From positions 1 through 64,000 of the forward strand of contig JBGURP010000039.1 in the NCBI GenBank assembly GCA_045132055.1: a DNA stretch of 64,000 nt, written 5' to 3'. The position numbers and the translations under genes are program-made. Positions 14,798 through 22,773 of the stretch are shown in pieces. The stretch's first letter is position 1. Each line of letters begins with the position of its first letter. Below the pieces are notes generated by a model. The model searched no databases. It was given only the letters and a program-made list of their open reading frames with translations, and was not told where the DNA came from. The stretch comes from F23-D06 sp045132055 (lineage in GTDB: Bacteria > Bacteroidota > Bacteroidia > Bacteroidales > WCHB1-69).

Positions 14798-16204
14798 CTA
14801 GACTAGCTCCACGCTTTCCCTGAACATCGGAATCTGCGTCTTCTTAAACCCAGCATCAGCCAGATGCTTGACGTAGGCCTTGCGCACGTCGTCCTCGCCG
14901 TGTACGATGAAGATTTTCTTCAGGCGGCGGTTGCCTTTCTGGCAGGACAAGTACTGGATGAGTTCATTGTAGTCGGCGTGGCCAGAGTAAGCATCAATGC
15001 GGGCCAATTGCGCTTTCACGTCATAGATTTCTCCAAAAATAGAGACTTTCTTGTCACCGCGCATGATCTTGGCACCCAATGTGGTGGGTGAGCAATAACC
15101 GACGCAGAGTATCGTGGTTTTCGGGTCTTCGATGTTGTTAGCCAGGTGATGCTTGATACGCCCGGCCTCCATCATGCCGGAGGCGGAGATGATAATGCAA
15201 GGACGGTTGTAGGTGTTGAGTCGCTTGGAGTCGTCAATCGATCGCACGTAGGTGAGGTTGTCGAAGCCAAATGGATCCTTCGTTTTCTCCATAAATTGGC
15301 GAATGTCGGCGTTGAAGTTCTCGTCGTGCAGCCGGTAGATGTTCGTGGCGGAGCAGGCGAGGGGGCTATCTACAAAGATTTCGATATCGGGCAGGTCGCC
15401 AGCTAGTTTCAAGCGGTGCAGCGAATAGACAATTTCTTGGGTTCGGCCAATGGCGAACGACGGGATGAGCAGTTTGCCTCTCCGTTTTGCGCAGGCGTCC
15501 TTCACTACCAACATCAACTCTTGGTCGGCCTCATCCAGTGTGGAGTGCAGGCGGTCGCCGTAAGTGGATTCGGTGATGATGTAGTCGGCGTGCGGGAATG
15601 GCTTGGGGTCGGGGAGGATGCGTTTGTTGTATCGCCCGATGTCGCCTGTGTAGCACAAAGTGCGGGTTTTGCGCCCCTCTTTGAAGGTGATGTAGATGGC
15701 GCTGCTGCCCAGCATGTGACCCGTTTCATGGAAACAGATGGACACGTCCGGTGTGATGCTGAAGGTGAGTTCGCGCGGGATGCTGATGAACTGCGCCATA
15801 CACTCGGCGGCGTCCTTTTCCGTGTAGATAGGTTCTATAGGTTCCTTGCCGATGCGCTCGGTCTTTTTGTTAAACTGCTTGGCATCAGCCTCTTGGATGC
15901 GTCCAGAATCGGCCAGCATGATGGCGCACAGGTCGCGAGTGGCTGGGGTGCAGAAAACCTTGCCCCGGAATCCCATCTTATATATATATGGTATCAACCC
16001 GGAATGGTCGATATGGGCGTGCGAAAGCAGCAGATAGTCGATTCCTTTCGGGTCGAAGCCTAAATTCTTGTTCATACCGTCGGTTTCAAGGCCCTTGCCC
16101 TGGTACATACCGCAGTCCAGCAGGATCTTGGTTCCCTTTTTGGTGGTGAGCAGGAATTTGCTACCGGTAACCTCTTCGGTTGCCCCTAAAAAGTCCAGTT
16201 TCAT
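14798..16204 (-). CDS. metallo-beta-lactamase/beta-CASP RNA-processing-type hydrolase
   Basis: This 468-residue protein has the MBL-fold zinc motif SHAHIDHSG near 61-69, then a histidine in ETGHMLGSSA, a DIGRYNKRILPDP segment and the beta-CASP insertion (IPSFAIGRTQEIVYSLHRL). It ends in a zinc-dependent RNA-specificity domain with IISASGMMEAGRIKHHL and AYSGHADYNEL. Such proteins include CPSF-73-like nucleases and RNase J relatives, so an RNA endonuclease is the most likely role; bacterial substrates are mostly unknown. It is 15 bases downstream of the NarI-like gene and may be read from the dsrC promoter. Confidence 0.88.
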   Translation of the reverse strand: MKLDFLGATEEVTGSKFLLTTKKGTKILLDCGMYQGKGLETDGMNKNLGFDPKGIDYLLLSHAHIDHSGLIPYIYKMGFRGKVFCTPATRDLCAIMLADSGRIQEADAKQFNKKTERIGKEPIEPIYTEKDAAECMAQFISIPRELTFSITPDVSICFHETGHMLGSSAIYITFKEGRKTRTLCYTGDIGRYNKRILPDPKPFPHADYIITESTYGDRLHSTLDEADQELMLVVKDACAKRRGKLLIPSFAIGRTQEIVYSLHRLKLAGDLPDIEIFVDSPLACSATNIYRLHDENFNADIRQFMEKTKDPFGFDNLTYVRSIDDSKRLNTYNRPCIIISASGMMEAGRIKHHLANNIEDPKTTILCVGYCSPTTLGAKIMRGDKKVSIFGEIYDVKAQLARIDAYSGHADYNELIQYLSCQKGNRRLKKIFIVHGEDDVRKAYVKHLADAGFKKTQIPMFRESVELV

Positions 16205-16219
16205 GATGTAAAGTGATGG

Positions 16220-16861
16220 TTAGTCTTCGTGTTTGGGCCATACATTGCGCCAGCCGTAGAAGAAGCCCAGATGATAGCGTGCGGCGAAATAATATACCAC
16301 GTGTCTCAATTTTCCGAACGGCATATAGATAAACAGCAACGCGCAAACGATGTAGTATAAAGTAACACGGCATCCACAGGTTGGCCATATCAGGTAGAAA
16401 ATGGTGAACAGCTGGAATGTGGAGGTGAGGGCGTTGGAAATGTAGTCGTCGGGATTGGAGAGGCCCTTGAGATCTTTGGACACGGCTCTTCTGACGAGCA
16501 GAATGTACCCGCATACACAGGTGATGGCGAGCGCAGCTGCGATGATGAAACGCAGTGTGCTGCCTTCAATCCAGTGGTTGAAGAACGGGAACAGAGAGAG
16601 CAGGAAGATGAGCAGGCAGAGGAACGTGCCGATGTGGAACAACATGCCGGCAGCGTAGCCGGGAATGTGCAGGTAGGCCGACTCCTTGTTCTGCGGCAGC
16701 ATGGCCGTGGTGTTGGCATAGACGATGCCCTTTGTGGTGTCGCCGCTCTTTTCCGACATGTCATTAGGTTTGCCGAGGCGCACGATGTGAATGAAATGCA
16801 CAAACAAACCGCAGAGGCAGAATGCTGCCGCTGCAATGGCGATGATTTGCATGATGGACAT
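16220..16861 (-). CDS. NarI/DsrM-like membrane protein (cytochrome b type, quinone side)
   Basis: This 213-residue protein has about five transmembrane helices. Candidate heme-ligand histidines are H22 and H25 in the first helix (FVHFIHIVRLGKP), then H65 and H76 in KESAYLHIPGYAAGMLFHIG. The late segment LSNPDDYISNALTSTFQLF and the C-terminal MPFGKLRHVVYYFAARYHLG, ending GWRNVWP, resemble the DsrM/TmcC group of NarI-like subunits. These subunits oxidise menaquinol and feed DsrC-type partners through an iron-sulfur DsrK subunit. It is shorter than usual DsrM, and no DsrK is encoded nearby. It starts 19 bases after dsrC. The family call rests on motif resemblance. Confidence 0.7.
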   Translation of the reverse strand: MSIMQIIAIAAAAFCLCGLFVHFIHIVRLGKPNDMSEKSGDTTKGIVYANTTAMLPQNKESAYLHIPGYAAGMLFHIGTFLCLLIFLLSLFPFFNHWIEGSTLRFIIAAALAITCVCGYILLVRRAVSKDLKGLSNPDDYISNALTSTFQLFTIFYLIWPTCGCRVTLYYIVCALLFIYMPFGKLRHVVYYFAARYHLGFFYGWRNVWPKHED

Positions 16862-16880
16862 GGTAAAAGGTGCTTATAGA

Positions 16881-17198
16881 TTATACACAACCTTCGGGTT
16901 TGGGCAGACCGGCTACGCGGCAGGCGCCTCTGGCGGGACCTAACGGGAAGAGTTCGTAGATTTCTTTCAGCTTGAGGTCAGCCGTTTTGCAGATGGTGCG
17001 CACCATCGGGGCGATGCCTTTCTCTTCGTAGTTCTCACGGATGCAATGGATTACTTTCCAGTGGTTCTCCGTCAGTTCGTTGATGCCGTCAACCTTGGCG
17101 ATTTCAGCTGCCAGTTCTTCGGTCCATTCTTCGGGTTTCAGCATGAAGCCGTCGCCGTCCAATTCGTAGGTTTTACCTTGAAAATCAATATTTGCCAT
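16881..17198 (-). CDS. dsrC: DsrC-type sulfur carrier protein with both redox cysteines
   Basis: This 105-residue DsrC/TusE-family protein begins ANIDFQGKTYELDGDGFM and has the family core WTEELAAEIAKVDGI, ELTENHWKVIHCIRENYEE and PMVRTICKTADLKLKEIYEL. The C-terminal arm GACRVAGLPKPEGCV carries Cys93 and the penultimate Cys104. That spacing of 11 is the DsrC pattern of dissimilatory sulfur metabolism, where the two cysteines bind sulfite-derived sulfur as a trisulfide. TusE, the tRNA-thiolation partner, keeps only the last cysteine. It is followed by a DsrM/NarI-like membrane gene. No dsrAB lies in the window. Confidence 0.92.
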   Translation of the reverse strand: MANIDFQGKTYELDGDGFMLKPEEWTEELAAEIAKVDGINELTENHWKVIHCIRENYEEKGIAPMVRTICKTADLKLKEIYELFPLGPARGACRVAGLPKPEGCV

Positions 17199-17227
17199 AT
17201 TTTAAACTGTTTTTTTTATTCCAGCGG

Positions 17228-17235
17228 CAAAGATA
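17228..17235 (-). promoter_or_regulatory. -7 promoter element for dsrC
   Basis: TATCTTTG on the minus strand lies 29 bases before the dsrC start. It probably drives dsrC, the NarI-like gene and the beta-CASP gene together. Confidence 0.65.
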
Positions 17236-17255
17236 CAAAAAATGTGAATAATTAT

Positions 17256-18647
17256 TTATGGAAGATAGTTGAGATTTGTGTTGTCCTGATAAGTTTGACC
17301 ATTGTAGGTTCCACCATGTTCTATGTGAGCAATATGGGGACAAGAGAAATTTTCAATATTGCTGTGAAAGACGTTGCCCCAAGTCTCAATATTCTCAATC
17401 CAAATACCAGCACCGCCTACGCATGGGCCCAATTTACTTGAAGTGATTGACAATTTGGCATTTTCCGTCACTTTCAGGCAAAAACCCCCACAGTTAATAA
17501 ACCAAACATCGTTTAAAAGGTTATTACTTCGTTCGCTTTCAAAAATCAAGCCATTCCATCTTGCAGGAGTACTTAATGCGGCAAAAAAGGTTGAATAAAC
17601 CCGAAAATTCAAGTTTTTCCCCACTCTCAACTGTTGACCTTCACCTACATAGCTGTTTGCCCCATTAAATGTGAGCGTTCCGGTGCCCTCGAAACTGAAA
17701 CCATGAGGGAAGTATAATCGATAGGTTTTCAGTGTAACATCATTATTGATTTCGTAGTGATCCAAGTCAATATATATTTTACCATAGGGTTCGTCGAAGT
17801 CATACAAAGAGTTATAACCAATGTTTTTATATAATGCTGGGAAACTAGATGAAACCCAGGGATATCCTTGGCAGTGAATAATCTTATTGTCCTTAAGTTG
17901 AGTAAAATAGCTTCCACTTTCAGTGACTAATCCAGCACCTCTGCTGCCATCAATCGTACAATCGGTCATGGATAGAGTTCCGCGCAATTTGAGCGCGCCA
18001 TAATGAAGGTCACTATTACTACCGGCATGTATGATATTAACCCACTCGAATTTGTTTTCGGGTTTGGTGGTGTTCACTACCACATGCCCCCAGTATCCGA
18101 TAAGGGACTTGACGTCTGGTCCGCGAAGTACTATTGGTTTCTCCATGGTGCCAATCATAGTCAATGCGCCATTATCTATTACCTCCAGATTTCCCTCGGG
18201 GCCTGTGAACATAATGGTGACACCAGGCATTACCTTTACGGTGGCATCACAGCCAATATACACTGTTTCATCAATAATGTAATCTACATCAAGCCCCAAA
18301 TCCTGCCATATCTGGTCGTTACATATTTTGCCACTGATTTGAATTGGTTCACCATTGAAAATTCCGAACGGAGTGTCGCTGAATATGGCTGTGAAAGTAG
18401 CATCGTTATTGACAAGCAAGGAACGAGGATTGGTGGTGTCACCATCATCCCATCCAAGAAAATAATATCCATTCGTAGGAATGGCAGTTAAAATGGCTGT
18501 TTCACCATCGTGGTAAGTACCGGAGCCCGTTACTATTCCCCATTCGTCGTTGCTTGATTTTCCCACAATGAAGTGTTTTTTGTGACATCCTGTTAGAATC
18601 AGCATTAAAGATAGGGCAATAAACGCGGGTATGTAAGTTTTCTTCAT
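17256..18647 (-). CDS. lipoprotein with InlB-like repeat and beta-helix domain
   Basis: This 463-residue protein has a lipoprotein signal peptide with lipobox LTGC (C21). Residues about 37-95 form one divergent InlB B-type repeat (WGIVTGSGTYHDGETAILTA, then GYYFLGWDDGDT and FTAIFSD). The remainder is a right-handed beta-helix-like region with rungs such as ATVKVMPGVTIMFTG, NGALTMIGTMEKPIVLRG and GALKLRGTLSMTDCTIDGS. It is probably an outer-membrane-attached surface protein. The same type of InlB repeat is greatly expanded in the giant gene at the right end of the window. No enzymatic motif is visible. Confidence 0.75.
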   Translation of the reverse strand: MKKTYIPAFIALSLMLILTGCHKKHFIVGKSSNDEWGIVTGSGTYHDGETAILTAIPTNGYYFLGWDDGDTTNPRSLLVNNDATFTAIFSDTPFGIFNGEPIQISGKICNDQIWQDLGLDVDYIIDETVYIGCDATVKVMPGVTIMFTGPEGNLEVIDNGALTMIGTMEKPIVLRGPDVKSLIGYWGHVVVNTTKPENKFEWVNIIHAGSNSDLHYGALKLRGTLSMTDCTIDGSRGAGLVTESGSYFTQLKDNKIIHCQGYPWVSSSFPALYKNIGYNSLYDFDEPYGKIYIDLDHYEINNDVTLKTYRLYFPHGFSFEGTGTLTFNGANSYVGEGQQLRVGKNLNFRVYSTFFAALSTPARWNGLIFESERSNNLLNDVWFINCGGFCLKVTENAKLSITSSKLGPCVGGAGIWIENIETWGNVFHSNIENFSCPHIAHIEHGGTYNGQTYQDNTNLNYLP

Positions 18648-18794
18648 AATTATGAAATATTAATTACTGTTTATAATGCAAAAGATGAAAATAAGCACTG
18701 CAATAATAACTTTTTTTTAAAAACAATGGGATAAATCTGAAAAAAAATTAGAATGGGTATACAAATATGATGATTCTGAAGTCTCAAATTTCTC

Positions 18795-18802
18795 TATATT
18801 TG
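18795..18802 (+). promoter_or_regulatory. -7 promoter element for pnuC
   Basis: TATATTTG lies 19 bases before the pnuC ATG, leaving almost no leader. I looked for a TPP or other riboswitch and there is no room for one. Confidence 0.6.
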
Positions 18803-18821
18803 CATCCAAATTTTTAATCAA

Positions 18822-19418
18822 ATGGATGCAATAGAAATCATCGGCGCGTGCATCGGCCTTTTGTACCTCTATCTGGAATACAAGGCCAATGTGTGGCTTT
18901 GGCCCGTGGGCATTGTGATGTCACTGTTCTATGTGGTGATTTTCTTCTATGGCAAGTTTTACGCCGATGCTGCTGTGTATCTGTATTACATCGGTGCCAA
19001 TGTGTACGGCTTGATTGCATGGCACAATAGTCAGCGCATGCAACAGGAGAACAAGATAGAAGACAACATCATCCATACCCCGAAAAGGCAAATTTTACCC
19101 CTGGCGCTCGTGTCTGTCGTCTTGTGGTTACTCATTTTTTTAGTGTTGCACAAATTTACCGACAGTCCCGTGCCCTGGGGCGACGCGTTTACCACCTCCT
19201 TGAGCGTGGTGGCCATGTGGATGTTGGCCCAAAAACAACTCGAGCAGTGGCTGCTATGGGTGGTTGTCAATGCCGTTTCGCTGTGCCTCTACGTGTGGAA
19301 AGACCTCTATCCCACCGCTGTGCTCTTTGCGGTTTATACCGCCGTGGCTGTGATGGGCTATTTCAAATGGAAAAAGGAAATGGCTGTTACGGATGGGTTG
19401 ACAGATAATGCCGAATGA
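18822..19418 (+). CDS. pnuC: PnuC-family nicotinamide riboside (or other vitamin) transporter
   Basis: This 198-residue membrane protein has about seven helices. The N-terminal signature IIGACIGLLYLYLEYKANVW and PVGIVMSLFYVVIFFYGKFY are typical of PnuC, and so is the C-terminal segment LLWVVVNAVSLCLYVWKDLY. PnuC facilitates uptake of nicotinamide riboside for NAD synthesis; relatives carry thiamine (PnuT) or riboflavin (PnuX). No kinase gene is adjacent to decide the substrate. Its 3' end overlaps the convergent trmH by 32 bases. Confidence 0.88.
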   Translation: MDAIEIIGACIGLLYLYLEYKANVWLWPVGIVMSLFYVVIFFYGKFYADAAVYLYYIGANVYGLIAWHNSQRMQQENKIEDNIIHTPKRQILPLALVSVVLWLLIFLVLHKFTDSPVPWGDAFTTSLSVVAMWMLAQKQLEQWLLWVVVNAVSLCLYVWKDLYPTAVLFAVYTAVAVMGYFKWKKEMAVTDGLTDNAE

Positions 19419-20079
19419 TGCCCTCCGGATCGCGTACACTCTTCTGCAGCCAGTCGAAATACAATATTTCACGTTCCTCTTCGCTTAGACGCCATGCTAC
19501 ATCTGAATGGCGGAGCCTTTCCGAAAAATTAGAGAGGATGATGGCCGCCGAGTTGGAGATATTGAAACTCTCCGTGAATCCGTACATCGGTATCAAAGCA
19601 TTGCAGTCGGCATAGCGCACGGCTTCTTCTGAGAGGCCTGTGAGCTCCGTGCCGAACAAAAAGGCTGTTTTCCGGTCAATGGGCAGATCCTGGATAGTGG
19701 TTTTCTTCTCATCGGGCAGGGTGGCCACTACCGTGTAGCCCTTCGCGTGCAGATCGTCGATACACTGCTTCATGTTGTGCTCCGCGTGCGGGTAATGGTG
19801 TAGCGTGAGCCACTTGTCGGCCCCCATGCTGATGTCCTTGTGGATTTCGAACTCGTTGCGGTTCTCCACGATGTAGGCATCCTGGATGCCATAGCATTCA
19901 CAGCTGCGCATCACCGCGCTGATGTTCTGCGTCTGGTACAGGTCCTCCAGCACCACCGTGATGTGACGCGTGCGGTTGGAGAGCACCTCTTCCAGACGCT
20001 CTTTCCTTGTGTCAGTCACAAATTGTTCCAGATGCGCGATGAGCGCACGACGTTTCTCAGGATCTTCTATTTGCATCAT
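19387..20079 (-). CDS. trmH: TrmH-family tRNA/rRNA 2'-O-methyltransferase
   Basis: This 230-residue SPOUT enzyme begins MMQIEDPEKRRALIAHLEQF. The three SPOUT motifs are LEDLYQTQNISAVMRSCECY near 45-64, AFLFGTELTGLSEE near 138-151, and IPMYGFTESFNISNSAAI near 162-179. The N-terminal extension and motif spelling match TrmH, which forms 2'-O-methylguanosine at G18 of tRNA. The last residues include WLQKSVRDPEGIIRHYL. The gene is convergent with pnuC and overlaps its end by 32 bases. It lies downstream of the HU terminator and has no clear -7 match of its own. Confidence 0.85.
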   Translation of the reverse strand: MMQIEDPEKRRALIAHLEQFVTDTRKERLEEVLSNRTRHITVVLEDLYQTQNISAVMRSCECYGIQDAYIVENRNEFEIHKDISMGADKWLTLHHYPHAEHNMKQCIDDLHAKGYTVVATLPDEKKTTIQDLPIDRKTAFLFGTELTGLSEEAVRYADCNALIPMYGFTESFNISNSAAIILSNFSERLRHSDVAWRLSEEEREILYFDWLQKSVRDPEGIIRHYLSTHP

Positions 20080-20092
20080 GTTTGGAAAATTA

Positions 20093-20120
20093 AAAAAAGC
20101 CCTTGAAAAAGGGCTTTTTT
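20093..20120. terminator. bidirectional intrinsic terminator after the HU gene
   Basis: The arms aaaaaagccctt and aagggctttttt surround a gaaa loop, so A/T-runs are present on both sides. It lies 20 bases beyond the HU stop and upstream of trmH. Confidence 0.85.
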
Positions 20121-20140
20121 ATATTGACAATAGGTTGAAA

Positions 20141-20404
20141 TTAGAATTTCAAGCCAGCGCCCGGTTTGAACTTAACAACTTTCTTAGCGGGGATGGTGAT
20201 AGCCTTGTTGGTTTTGGGGTTGTGGCCTTTTCTCTTAGCGCGTTGTTTCACTTCGAAAGTACCGAAGCCAACCAAAGAAAGTTTACCACCCTTTTTCAAG
20301 GTCTCACCCGTAGCGCCCATGAAAGCGTCGAGAGCGTTTTTAGCTTGAACTTTTGTCAAACCGGCTTTTTCAGCCATTGCATTGATTAATTCGCTTTTAT
20401 TCAT
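20141..20404 (-). CDS. hup: HU-family DNA-binding protein
   Basis: This 87-residue histone-like protein bends and compacts DNA as a dimer. The HU pattern is clear: MNKSELINAMAEKAGLTKVQ, then NALDAFMGATGETLKKGGKL, SLVGFGTFEVKQRAKRKGHN and NPKTNKAITIPAKKVVKFKP. The DNA-embracing arms carry RAKRKGHNPKTNK, with the intercalating proline. It is transcribed alone from a TAACTTTG element (20447-20454) and ends at an intrinsic terminator. Confidence 0.96.
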   Translation of the reverse strand: MNKSELINAMAEKAGLTKVQAKNALDAFMGATGETLKKGGKLSLVGFGTFEVKQRAKRKGHNPKTNKAITIPAKKVVKFKPGAGLKF

Positions 20405-20446
20405 AACTTTTAAGGTTTAATAAGGTTAATATGTTTTTTGTGACCG

Positions 20447-20454
20447 CAAAGTTA
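20447..20454 (-). promoter_or_regulatory. -7 promoter element for the HU gene
   Basis: TAACTTTG on the minus strand lies 42 bases before the HU start. This is a less common N-N pair (AC) of the TAnnTTTG element. Confidence 0.6.
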
Positions 20455-20547
20455 ATAGAAATTGCAGATAATGCACACTTTTTTTCATTATGTGTGTTTT
20501 TTAACTGCACGTGTTTACAAACGAAAGGTATTTTTAATAAAAATACA

Positions 20548-21501
20548 CTAAAATAAAATTAAAGTGTAATCACTATGTCTGAAACCAAGCAGGAAATTTT
20601 TAACATCCATCGGTTTTTTGCCCTCTAATTGTAGTGTTTTGACGGAAATGTCGCTGGTTTTGGTGGAAATGAGTAACTGTTTGTCATTAACAATGGTCAT
20701 AAATCCGGGCTTTTGGGTGCTTGGATTGGGGGTGATTTCGCACCCTAGGATTTTCAGCGAGAGGGTCCGGGGCGTGTTGCCGTTAAACTGGATTCTGGAG
20801 AAGGCGGCAGGGTAGGGGGAGAGTCCGCGGATTTTGTTGTAGATGTTTTCGGCGGTGTCATCCCAGCGGATGAGCATATCCTCTTTGAAGATTTTCGGGG
20901 CAGGCTTCAATTCCGCGATTTCCGCTTGTGGCAGGGGTGTGTAGTTACCGGATTCCAAATCGCGCAGGGTTTCCACGGCGATGTCTGCGCCGGCATACAT
21001 GAGTTTGTCGTGCAGTGTGCCTGCGGTGTCTTCGCGCGTGATCTCCACGGCGCTCTGCCGGAGGATGGCGCCCGTGTCGGTGTGCTCGTCGAGCAGGAAC
21101 GTGGTGACGCCGGTTTTTGTTTCCCCGTTGATGACGGCCCATTGGATGGGCGCCGCGCCGCGGTACTGCGGCAATAGCGAGGCATGCACATTGAACGTGC
21201 CCTTCGGCGGCATGGAATAGACCACCTTGGGCAGCATTCGGAAGGCGACCACCACAAATACGTCAGCATTCAATGATTGGAGTTGCGCGACGAAGGTCTC
21301 ATCCTTCATCTTTTCGGGTTGCATCAGAAACAGGTTGTGCTCCAGCGCATATTTTTTCACATCGGAGAGGTGCATGCGCTGCCCGCGGCCCGCAGGCTTG
21401 TCGGGTGTGGTGACCACCCCCGCTACCTCATGCCCCTCCTGGATAATCCGGTCGAGGATGGTGACGGCAAATTCCGGTGTGCCCATGAATACAACTCTCA
21501 T
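20548..21501 (-). CDS. fmt: methionyl-tRNA formyltransferase
   Basis: This 317-residue enzyme formylates initiator Met-tRNA using 10-formyl-tetrahydrofolate. Motifs are VVFMGTPEFAV (3-13), PDKPAGRGQRMHLSDVKKYA (the tRNA-contacting loop), FNVHASLLPQYRGAAPIQWA (catalytic N-H) and TGVTTFLLDEHTDTGAIL. The C-terminal OB-like domain includes NIYNKIRGLSPYPAAF. It lies 11 bases downstream of ribH and is the third gene of a TPR-ribH-fmt operon. Confidence 0.96.
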   Translation of the reverse strand: MRVVFMGTPEFAVTILDRIIQEGHEVAGVVTTPDKPAGRGQRMHLSDVKKYALEHNLFLMQPEKMKDETFVAQLQSLNADVFVVVAFRMLPKVVYSMPPKGTFNVHASLLPQYRGAAPIQWAVINGETKTGVTTFLLDEHTDTGAILRQSAVEITREDTAGTLHDKLMYAGADIAVETLRDLESGNYTPLPQAEIAELKPAPKIFKEDMLIRWDDTAENIYNKIRGLSPYPAAFSRIQFNGNTPRTLSLKILGCEITPNPSTQKPGFMTIVNDKQLLISTKTSDISVKTLQLEGKKPMDVKNFLLGFRHSDYTLILF

Positions 21502-21512
21502 CGCTGATAGTA

Positions 21513-22007
21513 TTATTTGTTAAGTTGTCTTTGCAAATCGATCATTTTCATGCAGCTGACGGCACCTTCCACGCCCTTGTTGCCGTGCTTGCCGCCGGCG
21601 CGGTCCTCGGCCTGCTGCATAGTGTCGCAGGTGAGCACGCTGAAGATGGCAGGCTTGCCGTGCTTCAATCCCACATCCATGATGCCCTTGGCCACCGCCT
21701 GGGCGATGAACTCAAAGTGGCGCGTTTCTCCTTGGATGATGCATCCGATGCAGATGACCGCATCCACATCGGCCATGCGGAAGAGCATGTCGGCGCCGGA
21801 GGGCAACTCGTAACTCCCGGGCACGTGATGCACCAAGATGTGGTCTGCAGGAACATTTTGCTCCAGCAACGATTGTCTCGCACCCTCTAAAAGAGAATCG
21901 GTAATGTGGTCGTTCCATTCACTGACCACAATACCGATTCTTATGTTTTGAGCAGAATTAAATTTAAAAGGGGCGAACTCTGATAAATTCTTCTTCTTTT
22001 CAGTCAT
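21513..22007 (-). CDS. ribH: 6,7-dimethyl-8-ribityllumazine synthase
   Basis: This 164-residue enzyme condenses 3,4-dihydroxy-2-butanone 4-phosphate with the ribitylamino-uracil to give lumazine, the penultimate step of riboflavin synthesis. Motifs are IGIVVSEWNDHIT, HVPGSYELPSGA, and VICIGCIIQGETRHFEFI with the catalytic histidine, followed by FSVLTCDTMQQAEDRAGGK. Length is normal. Its start codon shares one base with the stop of the upstream TPR gene, a pairing common in Bacteroidota. Confidence 0.96.
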   Translation of the reverse strand: MTEKKKNLSEFAPFKFNSAQNIRIGIVVSEWNDHITDSLLEGARQSLLEQNVPADHILVHHVPGSYELPSGADMLFRMADVDAVICIGCIIQGETRHFEFIAQAVAKGIMDVGLKHGKPAIFSVLTCDTMQQAEDRAGGKHGNKGVEGAVSCMKMIDLQRQLNK

Positions 22008-22711
22008 TATTTGGAAACTTTGGCTTGAGCTCTTTCCACATATTGGGCGATGCTCATCTTGTTGTATTCAGCATAGAATCTGTTTTCAATCTCCTTGTAA
22101 ACTTTCAGAGCCTCGTTCCATTTTTCCTGTCTTTCATACATTTGTCCCAGTTTGAACAAAGCGGTCGGAGTGAAGAGCGGATCTTTGCTCTTGGAAGCCT
22201 TTTCGTAATATTTGATGGCTGATGCCTCATCGCCTTGATCATCGTACAAGTCGCCGATGGTCATTTGGCAAGCGTACCACAGCACGTTTTCTTTCTTTTT
22301 GAATTTTTTGAGATAATCCATGGCTTCGTCTTTCTGACCTAATTTCAAATAGGTAAGACCGGCGTAATAGTTGGCGGTGTTGGCGGTGCGGGTGAGTTTG
22401 TAACCTTTGGCGATGGTGAGGAAACCGTCGTTCTCGTCGTCACCTTCGAGGGCGAGGTTCAAGGAAGTGGTGTCGCCTAACATGAACAGGCTGATGGGTC
22501 TCACAATCTGTGCGGAAGCCTCAGCATTTTTCTTCTGGATGTAGAATCTGTTGAAGGCGATGATAGCACATGCGATGACCAGCACGCCAATGATAACACC
22601 GTAAATAATGTTTTGATATTTGTTGAAAAAAGCCAGCGTTCTGGTTACGAAATTTTCTTTTTCAGCTTCTTGCTCCACTTTCTTAGAGCCTAATTTCTCG
22701 TTATTTGCCAT
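22007..22711 (-). CDS. membrane-anchored tetratricopeptide-repeat protein (YfgM-like)
   Basis: This 234-residue protein has a cytoplasmic N-terminus, one transmembrane helix (about 37-54, YGVIIGVLVIACAIIAF), and a periplasmic part with TPR units. The best are ANYYAGLTYLKLGQKDEAMD, IGDLYDDQGDEASAIKYYEK and LFKLGQMYERQEKWNEALKV. This topology matches YfgM-like proteins that associate with the secretion and chaperone network, but function in Bacteroidota is not established. It leads the operon with ribH and fmt. Confidence 0.8.
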   Translation of the reverse strand: MANNEKLGSKKVEQEAEKENFVTRTLAFFNKYQNIIYGVIIGVLVIACAIIAFNRFYIQKKNAEASAQIVRPISLFMLGDTTSLNLALEGDDENDGFLTIAKGYKLTRTANTANYYAGLTYLKLGQKDEAMDYLKKFKKKENVLWYACQMTIGDLYDDQGDEASAIKYYEKASKSKDPLFTPTALFKLGQMYERQEKWNEALKVYKEIENRFYAEYNKMSIAQYVERAQAKVSK

Positions 22712-22738
22712 AATTTTTTATCTGTTTTTTTGAGGGCG

Positions 22739-22746
22739 CAAAAATA
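22739..22746 (-). promoter_or_regulatory. -7 promoter element for the TPR-ribH-fmt operon
   Basis: TATTTTTG on the minus strand lies 27 bases before the start at 22711. Confidence 0.65.
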
Positions 22747-22773
22747 CACTTTTTTTTGAAGAATAAGCGGTTG

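Noticed and set aside
14695..14800. 11-base inverted repeat gataatagtta/taactattatc between rfbD and the beta-CASP gene
   Set aside because: The arms are AT-only low-complexity sequence about 60 bases apart; chance pairing is likely and no target duplication is visible.
18650..18821. Possible TPP, preQ1 or other riboswitch before pnuC
   Set aside because: The -7 element lies 19 bases before the ATG, so there is no transcribed room; no conserved riboswitch core sequence was seen.
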